A stretch of DNA of 64,000 nt from Albugo candida (taxonomy: Eukaryota; Oomycota; Peronosporomycetes; Albuginales): positions 62,001-126,000 of the forward strand of contig JBDOQK010000046.1 in assembly GCA_040437565.1 (NCBI GenBank), read 5' to 3'. Numbering within the stretch: position 1 is the stretch's first letter; every line of letters starts with the position of its first letter. Positions 1 to 10,800 of the stretch are shown here, piece by piece. The position numbers and the translations under genes are program-made. The notes under the pieces are model-generated. The model worked only from the letters and a program-made list of their open reading frames with translations, searched no databases and had not been told where the DNA came from.

Positions 1-743
1 AGCATTGTGTTGGTGGCGCCAAGCACTGATGGTTCATAAAGAAGATTGATCCCTATAAAACTCTTGTACGCAATGTACCTGTCGGCGATGATTTCAATGG
101 TTTGGATGTTTTTTAAGAGGTAACCGCCGTCTCCCCATCTAATTGCATCGTTCGGGCAATTCGCAACCGGTTGGAAATTCTGACACCCTGGAACCCCAGC
201 AAATGATAGGTAAACTCCAAGATCATACACCGCAGCCCATCGCATAATCCTGTGCATAAAGGGTTCAGGGGAAATGAAATTTTCATCCGGCTCTACCAAC
301 CAAAATCCAAACTTGATTTTTACTGCGTTGAAATTTTGAGCCTTTATGGCTTTGAAAGTCTCCTCCGTGATCCAATTATCCCGGAGTTCGTCCAGCAATT
401 CAGTTGGATTATATTCGGCTGGTGGGACACTACCTTTCATTGGTGGCGCGCTGGTAGGAGGTGCTCCAGGCTCTTTTTCCATAAAGACTCTCTCATTGTA
501 AGCAAGAGGTCTTTGGCCAAGGACTGTCGGCATTCGACAGGAGGATGGTTCATGAATTGCAGCACATGTGAATAGTACTGCATTCATCTTGACCTCCCCA
601 TTAATTATCTTGTAAGCCATAGAGTTTCGCGATGGTTCTTTTGTAGAAGCAGTCGGATCAACTGTTGGCCAGTCATCACCATCTTGTTGAGCGTAGATGT
701 AGCAGCTCAAAAGAGAAATGAAGAAAGGCAGATACATGATCAT
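1..743 (-). CDS. Secreted GH5-like exo-1,3-beta-glucanase paralogue, partial
   Basis: The minus strand is open from an ATG at 743 to the window edge (247 codons), so the C-terminus is missing. It begins with a hydrophobic signal peptide (MIMYLPFFISLLSCYIYAQ), followed by a short spacer. It then aligns closely with the complete gene at 5121-6434, sharing blocks such as NFNAVKIKFGFWLVE-like and CQNFQPVANCPN. The family is glycoside hydrolase 5 (fungal/oomycete exo-1,3-beta-glucanase type), which cuts beta-1,3-glucan outside the cell. The acid/base glutamate is present as LYEP, where GH5 enzymes normally have NEP. The start was chosen because the frame is closed just upstream. The Pro-rich linker of the other copy is absent. 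The family call is good; activity is uncertain. Confidence 0.75.
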   Translation of the reverse strand, partial: MIMYLPFFISLLSCYIYAQQDGDDWPTVDPTASTKEPSRNSMAYKIINGEVKMNAVLFTCAAIHEPSSCRMPTVLGQRPLAYNERVFMEKEPGAPPTSAPPMKGSVPPAEYNPTELLDELRDNWITEETFKAIKAQNFNAVKIKFGFWLVEPDENFISPEPFMHRIMRWAAVYDLGVYLSFAGVPGCQNFQPVANCPNDAIRWGDGGYLLKNIQTIEIIADRYIAYKSFIGINLLYEPSVLGATNTM

Positions 744-3700
744 GTACCGGAGAGGAATCACTGAGTGCTTTGACGTAGAGAGTTAATTTTGAAATGTGTT
801 GATCGAAAAATAATCTCTAATCACAGCCAACTGTTGCTTACCTGGCCGAAAAGTCATCCTCACTCATCAATTCATTCTTGCTTCTACCTGTACGTAATCG
901 ATATTTCGAATGACACGTCAGCGATGACGATTTGTTTTCGTAAATCCTAACTCACACATGGCACTTTTACCGTTAGATGCGAATATGACGCAACCGTGGT
1001 GATCGCCACGTGGGTGCCACCCAGCCGCTACATATTGTATGGAAGCAATATGTGTCTTTTGAGGTATTCATGGCTCCAGCATTGTTTCGTGAAGCGTTAT
1101 TGTGAAAGCTATCGCATAAGTTGGTCCAATAGTAAGCAAACCAAGTATTTATTCTTACACGCTTAAACTTTGAATGGCTCGAAGTGTGTCTACTAGACAG
1201 TATGATCGATCGCAGGATTTACTATTTTGCTTACGAAGCTGCTGAATCACTATCAAAAGTAGCTTACAACTTGTGCAATAGGTGTACATATATTCAGAAC
1301 AACTGATGAGCATTTACGGAATTAGAATACAGCGAAGACTACTTAGTCATAGTTTAGTAAATTCATACATGTAGAATGTGCTTGACGATCTAATGTATTA
1401 TCGCAAGCACACTTATGAGACCAATAAACCAAATTAACGATTCCTGTCGTTTTCCCGACAAGGCTGACTTCATTACCAGATCCAGAACAGTCCATCAAGA
1501 TTCTACGAATTGTGAAAACTTGACTAGAGGTGGTTTCTCTATGCGAATTCGCCGTGCTTTTGAGCAAAGACTGTAGAAATGTATCGAAAAGCGAAGGCTT
1601 ATCGTTTATTGTTGATTCATTGGTAAGGTGCAAAGAGTGGGAGCCAGTGGATTCGAGCCATTATGCAGAATTGGTCCAGTCCTTGTGAATCCACATGAGG
1701 TTCCGGATTCACAAAACCTACGTCTCAGCAGTCGTTTGAATGGTGAATTTTTGCAGCAATGCAGTACCATTGGCATGATTTTCGACGTCTAGAGCTGATA
1801 AGTAACTTTCATAAGACACTACCTTGCTCAAAAACTTCTTTGATTCTCACTGGAACACCTGAGGCATGAGTACTTTTTATTGATCACTAAAAATTCTGGC
1901 TATTCGTTACTACTACAGGGCGTGGGAATCCACCGATATTTCTGCAACCAGGAGATTCTGTGCATGTTGAGATCGAAAATATACACATCCATAAAGTTTT
2001 ATGGATTGGCTAGCACCTTCGAATCTATTTGATCGTACTCAGTCACAAGGCGTTTGCTTAGCTTAGTGTACGAAGGTAAGAGAACGGTTATGCGGTTGAC
2101 CTTGTACTGCATACGATGAAGATGCGCCATATTTGAATGTAGCTAAAAGATGCGCCATATTTGAATAGTAGCTGACCAGCACGAGACGTAAATTGTCTAG
2201 ATGCCGAGCTAAAGATTGCATCTCGAGCATATGAATAGCTTCCAAATTATCGATTCATCGACGCTTCTGCTCTGATTGGTGTGGATTTGTATAGCTGGAC
2301 AGACTAATCACCTCCCTTCAGTCTTGATGTATCATTTAGCTGCTCGCTTCGGTCTCATGCTCGATAGTGGCCCCGACTTGGCCCAGGATCAAAAGATTTA
2401 TAAATACTCCAACATGAGTCACAGACCCATGCAAATGAAAATGATCAAAAGAACCAAAATGCAGTCAGAATCGTCATAAAATCGAATCATAAAGTCAACA
2501 AGAGAGACAACCTCATTCTTGAATTGACGTCAATTGATGAATTCGCAAACAATTCGATTCCGCTGGGTTTGGGCATTCTACTTTGGGCCTCTTAGTTATT
2601 TATGTGTTTCGCATGTTGATTTCTAGAAATGATAAGTGGACAGTTGTCGATTATTCATGAACGCGATGACTCGGATCAATACAGGAGTGCTGGATCACTT
2701 GTAATGGTGCAATGACTAATCCTTCACTACCTCTCATTCACCTTGTACAAAACGTGAAATGACGACTATGTAGCTAAGGCTGCCGAAGAAAACAAGAACA
2801 AGGTACCATCGACTTATATTGATTGCTGCACTTCCGCTGTTCATTCGTCGGACTTGAATGATCCGCTCTTGCTGTACCCTGTAATATGAATTGATTCAGC
2901 GTAATGGTCGATTCATCAAATTTGAAGCTTAAATACTGCAGATTCAAGGCCCGAGTACAACGACAATTTTCGCAAAACACAAACAAAAGTCGCTCCGAGT
3001 AGATTACAGGCTTTGACAATTAGAATTTCATAGCCCTACGAGACCATATGTCAACTAGTGAATGGAACGCAAAGGTACTTGGCAGATTCAAGTCTCTTGA
3101 TCGGACGATGGAGCGCTTATAATGATAATTTTTCCTCTAAGAATAAGAGTACGATAAAACTAGTACTTTTTTATCCTTTGCTAATGCGAACTAAAAACAA
3201 CGTGCCAAAAGTAATCAAGTGTGAGCAGTATTGATTTATAAATGAAAGGTATTCGATCTAATGTGCAAGACACGGATAAAAAGTCAAACCTGTCTCGCTA
3301 TTTGCAAAGGAGACAAGCAAAGTATGCTTTCTCCATCAAGTTGATCCTAAAGTAGCTGGGAATGGACTAGACTTTCATCAAACAAGGGATCGGCAGAAAT
3401 TATAGTATTGAGATATCGCCAAAAGATGAGATGTTGTTAGTAATATCAGAGTAGCCTTATAAGTAGAGCGCACCTGTAGAAAAGGTGCATGGTATACGGG
3501 TATATGACGATAGCTAAAGAACTCTGCGTAGCAATGCATAACGCCAAGCAGATATGGCAATGCAGTGTTACTAAACTGCAGTGTAATAATTTCAATTTCG
3601 CTATGATTGACACAAACTGAGTATCGTACAGAGTTGTGTTTCATCGAAACTATCACATCATTGCAAAGATTGAAGCGAAGAGATACATATTTTTGACAGT

Positions 3701-5120
3701 TTGACGCAATAGTACGATATTGCACTACACTGCGAATAAATCGAGTTCCACTGATCCAGAATAGTTATGTATCTTCAGATATGGCTTTCGCGTGACGCTA
3801 TGAAGGAAATACATCAAAGATTGACGCAGTTCCCACGAAGTCGTGGTGCCTCGTTAATGCAATCATGATGCGGTTGATCATGCTATTGTCGAATATTTGT
3901 GTAGTTTGATCATTCTGGCAGGGATGGTGCAATCACTGAAGCAAAATCCTTTTCTTCACGTCTCTCAGTGGATAAGCGTTGTGGTGTTGTAGGACAATAT
4001 CATGCGCTCACAGAGAATAATTCTTAAAATACCGGACGAGAAGAAGAAGATCCGATTGATGACACTCGAGAATAAGTGCCTTCATTGTGTTTTTTCGCCA
4101 AGTGATTGAGGGTCTCACCAGCCTCTGAGCAATCACTCGAGTTTGCATGCGGTGCCTACTTTTAATCTATTGTGGTCTGTCTAGCCAGTGAAGGTGCGGA
4201 TAACACGAATCAATCAAGAAAAATATTGTCGGTGAGCCCGATAAAGGAACAAGGGAATGAAAAGTCATATCGATCTTGTTTTTGAAAACTAAAAGGCCCG
4301 GCTTGATAAAACCTTGAATTTTGGAGGCCGTCTTCCTAATCTTCTATGAATCGCTCACTCCTAAAAATGGCTGTGAGTTCGTTATAATAAAGGATGTAAG
4401 CTGGATATGACCGGATCACACAAAGGATGTTGCTATTATATACGAGTGCTTGGCGTCGGGTTTGAAACTTTGAATGAGAGCTTCAACTGATTGGATCGCA
4501 TGCTCAAAGATGTGTGCTTATAAACGATTGAATAATGTCTGTATCTAGCAAGCATCGGGAAATATGTGACTTTGGCACTTTAATATAGAGCTTGCATGCT
4601 TGACAATTTATAAACACAATATGTGGCGTGATATGAGCTCATACGAGTGTACGTGCCCGTTGAAATAAGAGGGCTTTGGTAGCTACGCTGATCTTTTTCT
4701 TTCGTCGAACATAAGATACGCTCGCCGTTGAGCAGCGCAAACATGTTCTGTCAAGATATGTGCCACCATACTTTACTCACACATCTCACTAAAAATTGAG
4801 CAAAGAGTAGATCAACCTCGCTTTGCAAAATCCTCCCTATTCACCCTGAAAAGCTACAAGTCAGAGCTATGCCACCCACCTCGACATGACGACAAATAAG
4901 AAGCACATCGGTCCGGTAAACTGGTGATCCGTCACGTGAGGTTTGAGCCAACGTTTCTTTCAAAGCTTTCTGGCTAGCTTAGCGATATGAAGCAACAACA
5001 ATGCGAATATATGGTCTTTATCGATGATTATAAACTCGTCTCAATACTGCACACTGAAAAAAGCGATCTTTCTAACCCATCTTTCCAGTATTGGTCGCAA
5101 TTGATCATATACACAGTAGA
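744..5120. other. Long gene-poor interval
   Basis: About 4.4 kb with no frame I can defend. Bases 780-1040 resemble the 5' flank of the second GH5-like gene (6470-6840), so the duplication included the leader. A short imperfect tandem repeat of about 33 bp, sharing the core gatgcgccatatttgaat, lies at 2116-2170. I see no RNA gene or transposon. Confidence 0.6.
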
Positions 5121-6434
5121 TCACTTCGCTACAAATGGCGACAGAACGGGTGTACCTTTTATGATGCCATTGTCGACTACTGATGTATATGAAAAAATGT
5201 CAGGCACGTTTGGCACCGTTGTCGTATTGAATGGACCGTAAACCGTTCCTTTCGAGGCTTTATCATAGGCCTGTTGCTGCTTCTCGGCCAATTCGCCAAG
5301 TTTTCCTTGCGTCATCTGTACCTTAAGGGCCACGCTCCATTCGTCAACAATTATATTGCAGTCTTTATTCTTGGACAAAAAATCGCCACGCCGGTTAATC
5401 TCATCCTCAAGTTTCTTCTCAGAATCAAAAGCAGCCTCCCAATACAGATACGAAGACATGGATATCAAGATGTTTGGCATCTTTTTGGCAGACTCACACC
5501 AGGTTTTGATTTCAATATCATCAAATCGTTTTTCTCCTAAAGGGCTGATCACGAAGAGGCGATCGAAGTTGCTTTTCTGAAGAATCGTCATAATGTCAGT
5601 GTAGTATGAAGTAAGCATTATATTGTTGGCTCCAAGCAATGACGGTTCATAAAGAGGATTGATCGCCATGAGACTCGGGTGACTTTTGAAAAGTTCCCAG
5701 ACTTTTACGATAGTGTCGATATTCTTTTGTCTGTTAGGTTCCACTCCCCATTCAATCAAATTATTTGGGCAATTCGCAACCGGTTGGAAATTTTGACACC
5801 CGAAAACCGCAGCGTAAGTTAGGTAAACCCCAATATCATGTTTGTCAGTCCAACGCATTATCTGCTCAATGAAGTCACGCGGAGAGGAGAACTCTTTATA
5901 CTCTCCTACCAGCCAAAACCCAAATTTGATTTTTATAGAGTTGAAACCTCGCGCCTTTATGTCGATAATAGTCTGTTCCGTAATCCATCCGTAGCGAAAA
6001 TCATTTACCTGTTGAGCGGATGGTGGGACCGCGGGTTTGCCTCCTGGTGGCGGAGTAGTTGGGGGTTTTGCGTCATTGCCTTTCATTAAGACGAGTTCAT
6101 TGTAAGCAAGGGGTCCCGTGCCAAAAAATAACGGATTTTGACAGGACATTGGTTCAATAATTGCCGCACATGTTAATAGTGCTGCATTCATCTTGACCTG
6201 TCCCAGGATTATCTTGGTAGTCATTGAAGTTGTCTGACTGCCAGTAGGGATCGCAGGCGCAGGGGATAGTGGTAACGGGCTACTGGGCTCTAGAGGCGCA
6301 GGCGATGGTTGTGGCGGTTGAGCGGGGTTTGCTGGCGGTGGTTGTATCGGACCAGCGGGGATCTTAGACAATGGTTGTTGAGCATCGCTGTAGCAGCTTA
6401 AGAGAGAAATGAGCAATGGCAGATACATGATCAT
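5121..6434 (-). CDS. Secreted GH5-like exo-1,3-beta-glucanase homologue with Pro-rich linker
   Basis: 437 codons when started at the ATG at 6434. That start gives a clean signal peptide (MIMYLPLLISLLSCYSDAQ) and matches the only start available to the paralogue at 743. The frame stays open upstream to 6506. Residues about 22-70 form a Pro/Ala/Ser linker. The catalytic-type domain follows: WITEQTIIDIKARGFNSIKI matches the GH5 block WxTExDF...GxNxVRIP, and IIVDEWSVAL matches the nucleophile block GEWS.AL of exo-1,3-glucanases. The acid/base block reads INPLYEPSLLG, with Tyr where GH5 has Asn before the catalytic Glu. Likely role: cell-wall or host glucan remodelling, or a lectin-like derivative if inactive. 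It forms a tandem family with the gene at 1-743. Confidence 0.8.
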   Translation of the reverse strand: MIMYLPLLISLLSCYSDAQQPLSKIPAGPIQPPPANPAQPPQPSPAPLEPSSPLPLSPAPAIPTGSQTTSMTTKIILGQVKMNAALLTCAAIIEPMSCQNPLFFGTGPLAYNELVLMKGNDAKPPTTPPPGGKPAVPPSAQQVNDFRYGWITEQTIIDIKARGFNSIKIKFGFWLVGEYKEFSSPRDFIEQIMRWTDKHDIGVYLTYAAVFGCQNFQPVANCPNNLIEWGVEPNRQKNIDTIVKVWELFKSHPSLMAINPLYEPSLLGANNIMLTSYYTDIMTILQKSNFDRLFVISPLGEKRFDDIEIKTWCESAKKMPNILISMSSYLYWEAAFDSEKKLEDEINRRGDFLSKNKDCNIIVDEWSVALKVQMTQGKLGELAEKQQQAYDKASKGTVYGPFNTTTVPNVPDIFSYTSVVDNGIIKGTPVLSPFVAK

Positions 6435-7897
6435 GCACCGAATTGGAATCATCGAATGCTTTGACTTTGAGAGAGCTAATTTGTGAATGTGTTGTTTTGA
6501 TAGCAACCTACGATCCCATCAATTGGTGCTTACCTGGCGAAATGTCATCCTTACTCAGCGATTCATCCTTGCTTCTACTTGCACGTCATCGATACCCCCG
6601 ATAAAAGGGTACATAAACGATAGCGCAACATGCAATACGTATCACGCATGCACCTGTTTTGAGAGTCCACATAAGCGATGACTATCAAATTTCGTGTACC
6701 CTGTCTTATACGTGGCGCTGTGACCATCAGATGCAAAGCGTGGCGAAGTCTTATACAGAGAATTTGCTCCACGTGGGTATCACCCACTCTATACACATCG
6801 CTCGTATGCCACATGTCTCCCTCCAGATATTTCTCAACTCGTAAGTAGCGGTGCTACATGTACCTCCTAAGCCGCTGTTCTGTGTCTGCTTAATTGAGAC
6901 TAGGTAGATCTTGGCATCAAGTGCAGTAAGCACCTATGCACATCATGATGATAAACTATTGAATAGAGGACGTGTATCACCTATTCCAAAAACTCAAGAC
7001 ATTTCACAGATTCGAGATCAGTTTCTAGCATCGCTATTCGGACCGAGTGTGTAATGAAAGACATTGGAGATGGATACGATATTCTCACAGAGTTTAATCG
7101 AAGCAACTTTTTGAGCTTTTAGAATTGATGAACTTCTCAATTACGTGAAGGAATCCTTTGATTGATGCGAGATCGTAGCAAAAATACTTCAAGCAATAGT
7201 GATGTTTTCGTCCGCTTCTCCATGAACTCGCTCTACCTGAGCCATATGAGCGCCTATTTTGTCAGTTTGAGTAAAACTAAGACGTCTACCATAATCAATA
7301 TGTGCTCTACATAATTAGCTCAATTGATTTGATCTCTCTTCTGGTGTTTCGGATGTCATCGATTTGATCTTATTTCTCCTATTCATACGTCAAAAATGTC
7401 TGCAAGCCTCATTTCAAGTCATTTTAGCGAGTGTCTGATTGGGATTGAATCATCTTCTGACGTCTTTTTGCCGACTTTGTACTGTCGATTCCAGTTTGAG
7501 CAAAAAAAACAACTCCGAGCGAATTCCAAACCAGTACACACAGCTTCTATCGCGATATACAAGTTCTATACAGTGTCAACACTTCTATGACCAAAATTCG
7601 CTGCTTTGCATTCTACCATAAGTAGGAGCATTGCCACTCGATGTAGAACGAGCTCTATCTGACCCGGCAGCAAGATGTTTTATGCCGATGCAGCGTCGTT
7701 ATAATCGATAGAAAAAATGGATGCTTTTGATTCTCTTATGCGTCTGCACATCAAGTGCTATATTTTGTGTGATGCGGTACTGCGGAGATCGTAAAAGTGA
7801 CTCAAAATCTCATTGCGAGCTGTCCACATTTACCGACTATTCCTTCGATCAAAACAAGCTTTATTCAAACATCGTGTATACCTAATCGGTTAATATA
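6435..7897. other. Intergenic, divergent promoters
   Basis: This 1.46 kb separates the divergent GH5-like gene and MON2. The first 400 bases are related to the flank of the paralogue at 780-1040. Nothing else is recognisable; only short shadow frames occur. Confidence 0.6.
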
Positions 7898-10800
7898 ATG
7901 GATTTTCTTCGTTTGATCTCGGAAGACCTTCATACATTGCATCACGAAGTGCGGAAAAAATACCCTGTTGTGAAGGAAGCGATCGATAAAGCGTTGGCGA
8001 TGCTGCCTTTATTACAAAAACAGTATGTGAATCTGTTACGGGAGCAAAATGCAAGTATGGGATCATCTCCGGGGCCAGGACATCCTATGTTTAAATGCGA
8101 TATACTTCTCCGTCCGTTCCTTTTGACATGTAATCACACAAATGCTTCCCACAAGATCCTTATTCTGGCGTTAATAAGCATCCAGCGTTTAGTAAGCTGG
8201 GATGCAATCGAGCCTTGCAGTATCAAGAGTATTGTTCGTGTGTTACAAATCCAAGCAGAAAAGAGTATCAATGTCGAAGTTCACGTGAAATTGCTGCAAA
8301 CGCTATTACAATTAGTTACGGTCAATTATGAAGAAAAACCAGCGCGAAATCTTATTTTAATGGACAAAACGCTAAATAAGGATTCAAAACATATTGTGGC
8401 AGACACACAATTAGACCGCACGACCTCCGAAAATGGCGATCGCAATTCCTCGAATTCTCTCATTGGGAATGAAGATCTGGTCATGCAGGCAGTTTGGATA
8501 TGCTTACATCTACACGAGACAAGTAGTGGACCCAATTCTGTGGTCGGTAACACCGCAGCAATGACAATACGGCAAGTAGTCTCAATGGCATTCGGGAAGG
8601 TCCATCGAAATGCCCAGGCCAAACGCTGTGGTATCATCCTCTTCCAAGAGCTGTGCTTGATGAGTCGGGAAGAAAATGGTGTGTGGCTGAATCGATCCAA
8701 TTTGCCGCATGGGACCTCCGTTCCGGTATCATTGGCCTCAAGCTCCTCGTTGACCTCAAAGGACTACTCCTTCTCCTCGCTGATGAGCACTTCGTTGGCT
8801 GTCGAATTACTGGAAACAATACTTTCCAGTCACGCTCGTCTATTCCGAAGTGATGTGGAATTCCGAACAATCTTACAACAGCATATCGTCTCCTTGATCC
8901 AGCTCACTTTGGAGGTAGCAAATAGTGAGCGAGGACTCGCCGTCACCCACGGTCCTTCGTTCCCTGGCTCGTCCAGCATTGGTCCTACCAGCAGCAGCAC
9001 AATGAACACTATTTTGGCAAATTCTATTGGGAGTACCACAAGCTCAAGTCCTCCCGTCTTTTCTTCTTTTCCCCTTCTGGTTCGTGTAATGCGACTAGCA
9101 AGCATTTTTCTAGGCAGCTTTAGCGATGTCTTACCGGAAGAAGCGTCTATGGTCATCCAGCTATTGCTCGAAATCATATCGAATGGCTCGTTAGAAACAT
9201 CGATTGTTAGGGCGAGCAATCAGGCAAAGCTTCCCGAAGTACACAGCCTCACCTCTCTGATAAACGGAAATGGAGGAGACGTAACGCCGACGTTGACGAC
9301 TCATGTCGGCACGAACACGTTACTACCGGGAAGCACACCCTCAAGCAATTATAACGGAAATGCTGCTCCTGGAGGCTCCATCAGCTCCCATGCGACAGGC
9401 TCGAGTTTTGTGACGTGGTCTGTGCTTTTGGCTTTAGAAGTTGTGAATCGCTTTGCAATGGAATCGACCATGATTGCAGCAATCGCGTCAGTAAACACTC
9501 CAGCACAGAGTAGTGTCATTGCCACACTTTCCAAAGTCGTTGCGAATATGATCACTTCTTGCCCCGGAAGTGATTTCCGACCTCATCAAGACCACAGCTC
9601 TCTCCTGGCGTTATCTTCAGGCGGGTCTACGCCGACCAATTNNNNNNNNNNNNNNNNNNNNNNNNNNNNNNNNNNNNNNNNNNNNNNNNNNNNNNNNNNN
9701 NNNNNNNNNNNNNNNNNNNNNNNNNNNNNNNNNNNNNNNNNTACCGGGAAGCACACCCTCAAGCAATTATAACGGAAATGCTGCTCCTGGAGGCTCCATC
9801 AGCTCCCATGCGACAGGCTCGAGTTTTGTGACGTGGTCTGTGCTTTTGGCTTTAGAAGTTGTGAATCGCTTTGCAATGGAATCGACCATGATTGCAGCAA
9901 TCGCGTCAGTAAACACTCCAGCACAGAGTAGTGTCATTGCCACACTTTCCAAAGTCGTTGCGAATATGATCACTTCTTGCCCCGGAAGTGATTTCCGACC
10001 TCATCAAGACCACAGCTCTCTCCTGGCGTTATCTTCAGGCGGGTCTACGCCGACCAATTCGACTCTTTCCTTCTCAACAGTATCGTCGCGCTGCGGCCTC
10101 GAGCTTTTGAACGAGCAAGAAGCACCTCCTCTACAACAATCTCTAACAGCACTTCGCGTATCGGTCACATGTCAAAGCAATCTCATTTCCTCCCTCTTCG
10201 ATCTGTCACGCATTATGGAGGACGAGGAAACCAGTCAGACATTGGCAAAGCACTGCGTAAGCAATATGGCTCCATATGTGCTTTCCGCTCTGCAAAGTAC
10301 AATGCGAAATTGCCGTGAAATGGATCTCATCATCATGTCATTAAAGTCGTATCATCTCCTAGCGACCACAGCCTCTCGACTTGGTGCTATTCTCAAAGGC
10401 GAAGGATCTATAGACTTGACAATTTGTCCATTATCTCCTATCAGCGATATGGCGGCCAGGAAGATGGAAGAGATCATTCTAGCTTGTCTTCGTGCACTCT
10501 GCGCCTTCTCCTTCCCGTTACCTGATGGAATTATCTCCAGCAACGCCAAGAATCTGACCGTCAACTCGACCACAGCTTCAATCCATCATCCAAATAGCCA
10601 AAATGTCGAAGAGAATGTTAGTGTGGAAGCAAGCGGTCAAGAAAGCGATTCGTGCAATGTTTTGATCACATGGCGCGAAATACACGCAATGAAAGCGGTT
10701 TTNNNNNNNNNNNNNNNNNNNNNNNNNNNNNNNNNNNNNNNNNNNNNNNNNNNNNNNNNNNNNNNNNNNNNNNNNNNNNNNNNNNNNNNNNNNNNNNNNN

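Noticed and set aside
2116-2170. Two-unit repeat as a possible CRISPR-like or regulatory array
   Set aside because: Only two imperfect adjacent copies in a eukaryotic context; no spacers.
6435-6560. Leader intron of the GH5-like gene (donor caggtaagc on the minus strand)
   Set aside because: The donor is shared by both paralogues, but no acceptor and upstream exon fit both, so I did not annotate it.
8326-9219. Minus-strand ORFs opposite MON2
   Set aside because: They mirror an open sense frame with long gene-specific similarity; typical shadows.
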